Source: Eutypella sp. D-1
Lineage: Eukaryota; Ascomycota; Sordariomycetes; Xylariales; Diatrypaceae
Direction of reading: 5' to 3'
NCBI GenBank assembly: GCA_023313575.1
Contig: JAJTTP010000012.1
Span: 620,001 to 684,000, forward strand
DNA: 64,000 nt
Shown: one piece after another, positions 59,400 to 64,000 of the stretch
How positions within the stretch are numbered: position 1 is the first letter of the stretch
Layout of the letters: each line of letters begins with the position of its first letter
The notes under the pieces: generated by a model
The model's input: only the letters and a program-made list of their open reading frames with translations
Databases searched by the model: none
Told to the model about the DNA's origin: nothing
Position numbers and translations under genes: made by a program

Positions 59400-59980
59400 G
59401 CTCAAAATCGGTTCTGAGATCAAGACACCGGCTCGTGACAGGATAGCCCGGGAGGGCGTCCGACTAACCACCTTCCACACGGCGTCAGCATGCTCCCCTA
59501 CATGATTCATGCTGTTCTCTGGCACCAACAACCCACATCATCGGTCTCAGCCAGATGGCTGAACATATGGGGAACCGGGAACTGTTTAAAGACAAGCCCG
59601 GTTACGAGGGCTACCTGGACCTCTGCGGCCGCGAGGTTGTATCGGTCCGTAGCAAGCGATGATGGCGTACCTGGCGGAACAGGCTTCCGAGGTGCACGAC
59701 GGCGAGACGTCTATCACAGTGTGGGGGCTGTCCGGGCTACGGGTCATCCGGCAGGCCAGGTGGAAGGCCGTCTACACGGCGGGGGCCCGGCGGCCGGAAG
59801 GCCTGGTAGCTCTATGACATGGACGCCGACCCGAGTGAGATTCACGACCTCGCGGGCCGGAATCCTGACGTCCTAAAGCGCCTCGTTCATTAAGCATTGG
59901 GACATCTAATTATAGCGAGACGGGCATGTTCGACCCGGACGTCACGTTTCAAGCCGTCAAGAACAAGGAGGTTACATAGT
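59400..59980 (+). pseudogene. Arylsulfatase relic with internal deletion
   Basis: Read across frames, the plus strand follows an AtsA-type arylsulfatase. GSEIKTPARDRIAREGVRLT is followed by FHTASACSPT and MLFSGTNN. Then HIIGLSQMAEHM and KPGYEGYLDL lie one frame away; an extra C near 59531 explains the shift. The family's middle (several hundred residues) is absent. The sequence resumes with MMAYLAEQASEVHDGE, GLRVIRQARWKAVYTAG, a TAG where WELYD has its Glu codon, LYDMDADPSEIHDLAGRNPD and YSETGMFDPDVTF. The catalytic signature C-x-P-S/T-R has its Cys (59491) and CSPT, but the Arg codon is TGA (59503-59505), as expected from CGA to TGA. At least two frameshifts and two nonsense codons are present, so it cannot make an enzyme. 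Confidence 0.8.
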
Positions 59981-60904
59981 CGGGGCTTATGTGGTATATG
60001 TGTAATTCGATATGAATATGCTCATGGCAAAAATCACCTTTCATTAATTCACCATATGGGCAGAAACTTGGTTCACGCGCTTCGATACGAATCAGAACTC
60101 GGTCAATCAGTATTATGACCAGCGGCAACACGGTATTCGCTTCACCTGAAAAGCAGTCCGATAAAAATCGTATAAGTCCACGGCAAGTTTCAACGGGGGG
60201 CGAACAGGACGCGGACAAGTCCCGGAAAGAAGACGGCGTGTTGTAGCAGGTGCCGGTGCAGATATACACCGACATGGTAAACACGGAGATGGCCATCCCA
60301 GCACACCGTCCGCACTCACCAAAGTACTTGCTGGTGCGAATGGGAGCAGAAGCACAAGCAAGGATTCAGGATGAAACGCATCATCGCTAACGTCAGTTCC
60401 CGCCATACCTGCAAATCCCCCCTAGGATCCAACCGAATCGTCGTTCCCCGCCCTGCGAGGCAGGGAACGACCAACGAGATGGCTTTCATCCTGCAGCCGC
60501 GGTGTCTGCGTGATCGAGTGGCTGCTGCTGCTGCACTACCCGCCCGCCCAGCGCGACCCTGATCTGCCTAGTTGCTTCGAAGGGGCAACACCGACACGGC
60601 GGTATCAAGGGGGCGCGCCCGCCCCTACTAGTCGTCACCGCACAGCACCATCACCATCACCGCCACGGCAAACCGCGACGTCACCATACCCGTCGGGAGG
60701 ATCCCCCGCCTAGACTTCCCGCCGACTCGCGCGCCGCTGGGAGTAGAGGGGACCCGGGACCCCGGATCTCTCTCTCATGTGGATGCAGGCCTCGTCGATG
60801 CTGCTGAGGCCTCTTTGTTATTCTTCTTCTTTGACATCAGGAGGTACCTAGGGGGATGCACGGGGGGGAGAGGAAACAAGAGGGGAAAAAGAGGGGGAAA
60901 AGAG
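59981..60904. other. Gene-free, possible further relics
   Basis: No intact gene. A plus-strand stretch at about 60650-60790 reads ATANRDVTIPVGRIPRLDFP and LGVEGTRDPGSLSHVDAG without a start, which looks protein-like but is not assigned. A (CACCAT)-like run occurs at 60644-60660 and a purine-rich block at 60865-60920. Confidence 0.35.
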
Positions 60905-61145
60905 GGGAAAAAAGGGCAAAAAAAATTTCCCCCAGAACCCTCAACCCTTAATTCAACAGTTAAACCCGCTTACAATGGGGATGTACTGCTTGAATAACTG
61001 TCTCCCACAAGGGGCATCCGCAGGTATCGAACCCAGGTTTCCGAGTCGCAAGCTAGAGTCGGAACACAGCGGCGGTGGTACCAGCTCCGCCACTGTGTCT
61101 TTCTAGAGCTGCTTCTCGGGTGGTGTTAGCAACTGAGCTTATTCA
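60905..61145 (-). repeat. tRNA-like element, possible SINE
   Basis: On the minus strand an A box TGGCGGAGCTGG (61092-61081), which fits TRGCNNARYNGG exactly, is followed 47 bases later by a B box GGTTCGATACC (61033-61023), which fits GGTTCGANNCC. About 95 bases further is a run of eight T (60926-60919), a pol III terminator. A D-arm GCGG...CCGC can be drawn, but acceptor arms do not pair, so this is not a working tRNA. A second, imperfect A-box-like AAGCTCAGTTGCTAA lies upstream at 61141-61127. The spacing of 47 suits a tRNA with a long variable arm or an intron. A tRNA-derived SINE or tRNA relic is the best reading; copy number elsewhere in the genome is unknown. Confidence 0.4.
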
Positions 61146-63026
61146 ACTATATAGCTATGCTGCGAGAGCTCACTCAACCCCTCATTCTCGATAGCGGATA
61201 AGAGCTCCCATCATATTCATACATGCTACAAGCATAGCGGGTACCTACCTACCTAAGGTATCGATGAGGAATTGTGGTGTGAGTCTCAAAAAGTATGGTA
61301 TGTGGTATAGAACTCACCTACCAACATCTTCTTACTTAGGTAGCCAACTCATGCACAGCTTTCCTCGCCCCCCCTCTCCCCACCAAGAGCATATTTCTGA
61401 AAAGATAAAGCGCATTCTCCCCTACAATCAAGGTTTCGAAGCTGATATACAAATAATGAAACGCAGCTACCATTCATTATACAAACCAAACCCCCCGCAT
61501 TTAACCATCAATCCAAAGACCAAACGAAGTGGGGGATACAAGAAAAAGGGACATATATATCCATCAAGGAGAGGCCCGACACTGCTCCTATCAGTAAGTG
61601 CCTACCTACCTATGTGCCTTCGGCCAAAATAAAAGGGGGAGGATTTGGTATATAGAAAGAATTAGAAATAGTGGATCTCCGGAGGGAGGAAAGGAGCCTA
61701 AACACGGAGTTCAACTACTACCTTCGAATTAGCCCCCCCCTCCCCCCTTTTTACGAGCGCAATCCACGTGCTGCCATAGATCTCCCCGGACTCCAGTCCA
61801 TCCAACCCCCCAACTTACTTAGCACTTAGCACTTAGCACTTAACACTTACTTACCTAGTCTTAGAGCCAGATTTAGTATAGTAGAGTCCCCCCGGGTCCG
61901 TCTATTTTACCCCTCACCTCATTCCTCCCCCAGTCCAGCCAGCTTCTTTCCCTTTCCCACTCCCCAGTCCCGCGTCTATGCGCGCGCAAGAGAAACCCCG
62001 AGGTTTAACGGACGAGCGAAGAAAAAGATTACTACTCTACCTACCCCAAAATTAAACTCAGCCGCGGATACTACACTACCACCTACTTATTGATGTAGTA
62101 TGTATGCGCTAGATGGGGTCTAGCTTAGGTAGTCGTTATAATGAAATGCCGAGGTAACGGCGCCGGGGCGGGGGGGGGGGTTCGCAATGGCGAGTATACG
62201 GGCATGATAAAGACTAAAGGCGTTTCTCGTTACAGGGCATCGTGAATGAAACTTGCCATTGTGGGTTAGGTGAAAGAAATTATTCCGCGTTGTCGCGAGT
62301 CGAGTGGTATATTTATATCAACCCAGAACACAGGCTTGGATAGATCCTCACTGCACTCTTCCCCCTTGGCATCAGGGGGGGAGGGGGAGGGGGCCGCCGT
62401 TTCTATAATGCCGAGCCCCCGGGACGGAGCGGAGCGAACTATTGTCGCATCGCCCCTAAATACCCTACCCATAGTACTTATACACACCACACCAACCTAA
62501 AAGAATGGAATGAGATAGACAGATGGCTCTTTTTTTCTACCCCAGGCGAGGTACCTCAAAAAACCTCCTTCCCGATGGAGGAGGGGGTTGCGCGCGCGGC
62601 TAGGGTTAGGGGGGGAAACGGTTGTTGGGGGGTTGTTCTAGAACGATTTTCCTCTTAAATTCCTTCCCTCCATCCTCCTCCAACTTTCTCCTCCGGCCTC
62701 CGCGCTTCCTCGGCGTCTAATTATTAAAGTTAGTTAAAACCCTCCACCGACCCTCGATGGGTGCCTGCCCCCCTCCGCCCCATCCTCCCAACTTCTTCCT
62801 ACCTGCCTTTGTTTTTCTTTCCAACTTGATGGATATAGCAAATATTTGAAAGATTGGTCTACACGCGGAGAAAAAAGGTTACACGGAAACGAACATTGAC
62901 TTTCATGGCGTTGCGTTGCGGAAAAGAAAAGTCACGATTGGTTGAGCGTTTCAGATAATCATATACTTTCTCTTCTCGAATCCTTACCTAGGTATAATTC
63001 ACATACACATTTCCGGAATCTTAGCA
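61146..63026. other. Intergenic region, no gene seen
   Basis: Nearly 1.9 kb without a credible gene. It has ACTTAGC repeats (61820-61845: CACTTAGCACTTAGCACTTA), C-rich and G-rich runs, TACCTACCTAAGG-type motifs near 61240 and a G10 run near 62170. The right end is the promoter and leader of the dehydrogenase gene. Confidence 0.45.
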
Positions 63027-63889
63027 ATGTCTTCACTTGAGGGCAAGGTATACGCATTTACGGGCGGCGCGAGCGGCATCGGTCTCGCCACGGCTAAGAT
63101 AATATCCCGGAGGGGCGCGACGGTGTGCATTGCGGACGTGGACCCGGAAGCGATGAGGATAGCGGAGGAATACTTCACGCAGCAGGGCGCAAATTTTACC
63201 ATCACGAGGGTGGACGTCTCTAAGAGGAATGAAGTCGACGCGTGGGTCGAGGGCGTTGTAAGCAAGTTCGGACGACTCGACGGCGCCTGTAATAGCGCGG
63301 GTATAATCGGTAGGCATCACGGCCTGCGGGACGTTGCCGACCTCGAGGACGAGGAGTGGCACAAGATCATCGCGGTCAACCTCACGGGAACCATGTACTG
63401 CCTGCGGGCCGAGCTTCGCAAAGTGGCCGACGGTGGCTCCATTGTCAATGTCGCCTCTATACACGGTCTTCAAGGTAAGAAGAATGACCAAGGTTTTCTC
63501 TCTTTTTTTCTCTTTACGTTTTTCCCTATAACCTATCTAGCATAATAGCGGTGCAAGAATGCTGACCGACGTACTGCGTAGGCTTTGCGAAACACGGCGC
63601 ATATGATGCTAGCAAGCATGGTATTATAGGCTTGACCAAGGCGGCGGCCAAGGAGAATGGCCATCGAGAGGTGCGGGTTAATGCCGTAGCACCAGGGGCC
63701 ATTTTTACTCCGTTGATGGAGAAGAGCTGGAAGCTGACGGACCGACCCGCGGACGCACCATTCGATGATTCGGCGGCCTTTGGGAGACAGGGGACATCGG
63801 AGGAGTGCGGAAATGTCATCGCGTTCCTCCTGGGTCCGGAAAGTAGGTATGTGAGTGGCAGCGTCTACTCTGTCGATGGCGCAATGTAG
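63027..63889 (+). CDS. Short-chain dehydrogenase/reductase (classical SDR)
   Basis: Two exons (63027-63474 and 63582-63889) give 251 aa, the standard length for classical SDRs. The nucleotide-binding TGGASGIG is at residues 12-19, with Asp at the end of beta-2 (CIADVD), which favours NAD(H) over NADP(H). Then DV (RVDVSK), NSAG in place of NNAG, VNLTGTMYC, a Ser-containing strand (NVASIHG), and the active-site YDASKHG, where Tyr and Lys have correct spacing. PGAIFTPL and the C-terminal SGSVYSVDGAM complete the fold. The substrate is not evident; relatives act on alcohols, sugars or secondary-metabolite intermediates. The 107-nt intron falls between the Ser strand and the Tyr motif. No neighbouring biosynthetic genes are seen inside the window. 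Confidence 0.9.
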
Positions 63890-64000
63890 ATTGTAGCAAT
63901 GGCAAGAAGGATACCCTTGTAGCTGGACCTCCAAAGCTTCGACATGTAATGGAATCGAGATTGGGATCTGGATGGACATCGGCGCTCAGAAGACATCCTC

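Noticed and set aside
62598..62620. Telomere-like CTAGGGTTAGGG
   Set aside because: Only one or two units inside G-rich DNA; not a telomeric array.
1..64000. CRISPR array or bacterial mobile element
   Set aside because: No regularly spaced direct repeats or prokaryotic gene organisation; the sequence is fungal with spliceosomal introns.

Overview
The window is a piece of a filamentous ascomycete genome, most likely Pezizomycotina and probably Sordariomycetes. The evidence is short (about 50-70 nt) GT..AG introns with CTAAC-type branch sites, best homologies to Aspergillus/Neurospora-type housekeeping genes, a NACHT-ankyrin gene, a GtaA-type glutaminase, and long microsatellite-rich intergenic DNA. 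Gene models were spliced by hand; for most multi-exon models the exon lengths sum to a multiple of three and the joined protein matches its family across the junctions.

Left part (1-11.1 kb) is accessory-like. It holds a decayed CorA-like transporter gene, an F-box-like protein, an uncharacterised protein, two incomplete genes lying head to head near 6.3 kb, and a NACHT/ankyrin STAND gene (three exons, 1062 aa) whose last ankyrin repeat is cut by an in-frame TAG.

Central part (11.5-58 kb) is a gene-dense core block. In order: PWP2 (-), septin CDC12/AspC (+), mitochondrial dehydrogenase kinase of the PDK family (-), UBP15/USP7 deubiquitinase (+), AP-1 gamma adaptin (+), a gamma-glutamylcyclotransferase-like protein (-), an OXNAD1-like flavin/NAD reductase (-), an uncharacterised 603-aa protein (-), the small complex I subunit NDUFS5 (-, three small exons), a Sec39-domain protein (+), a large disordered 1315-aa protein (-), an RRM/RGG protein (-) and a secreted glutaminase (-). 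They serve ribosome assembly, septum formation, mitochondrial metabolism, ubiquitin turnover and vesicle traffic. They are neighbours, not a pathway, and I see no biosynthetic cluster.

Right part (58-64 kb) is mostly gene-free. It holds an arylsulfatase relic that has lost its middle and the arginine of its active-site signature, a tRNA-like (possible SINE) element on the minus strand, and a complete two-exon short-chain dehydrogenase at the end.

The most rewarding observations are the broken NACHT-ankyrin C-terminus, the arylsulfatase relic, the tRNA-like element, the tight cluster of GATA-factor sites between PWP2 and CDC12, the ATP-lid insertion in the PDK-type kinase, and the recurring TACCTAGGTA palindrome between genes. 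I found no convincing, wholly new multi-gene system.
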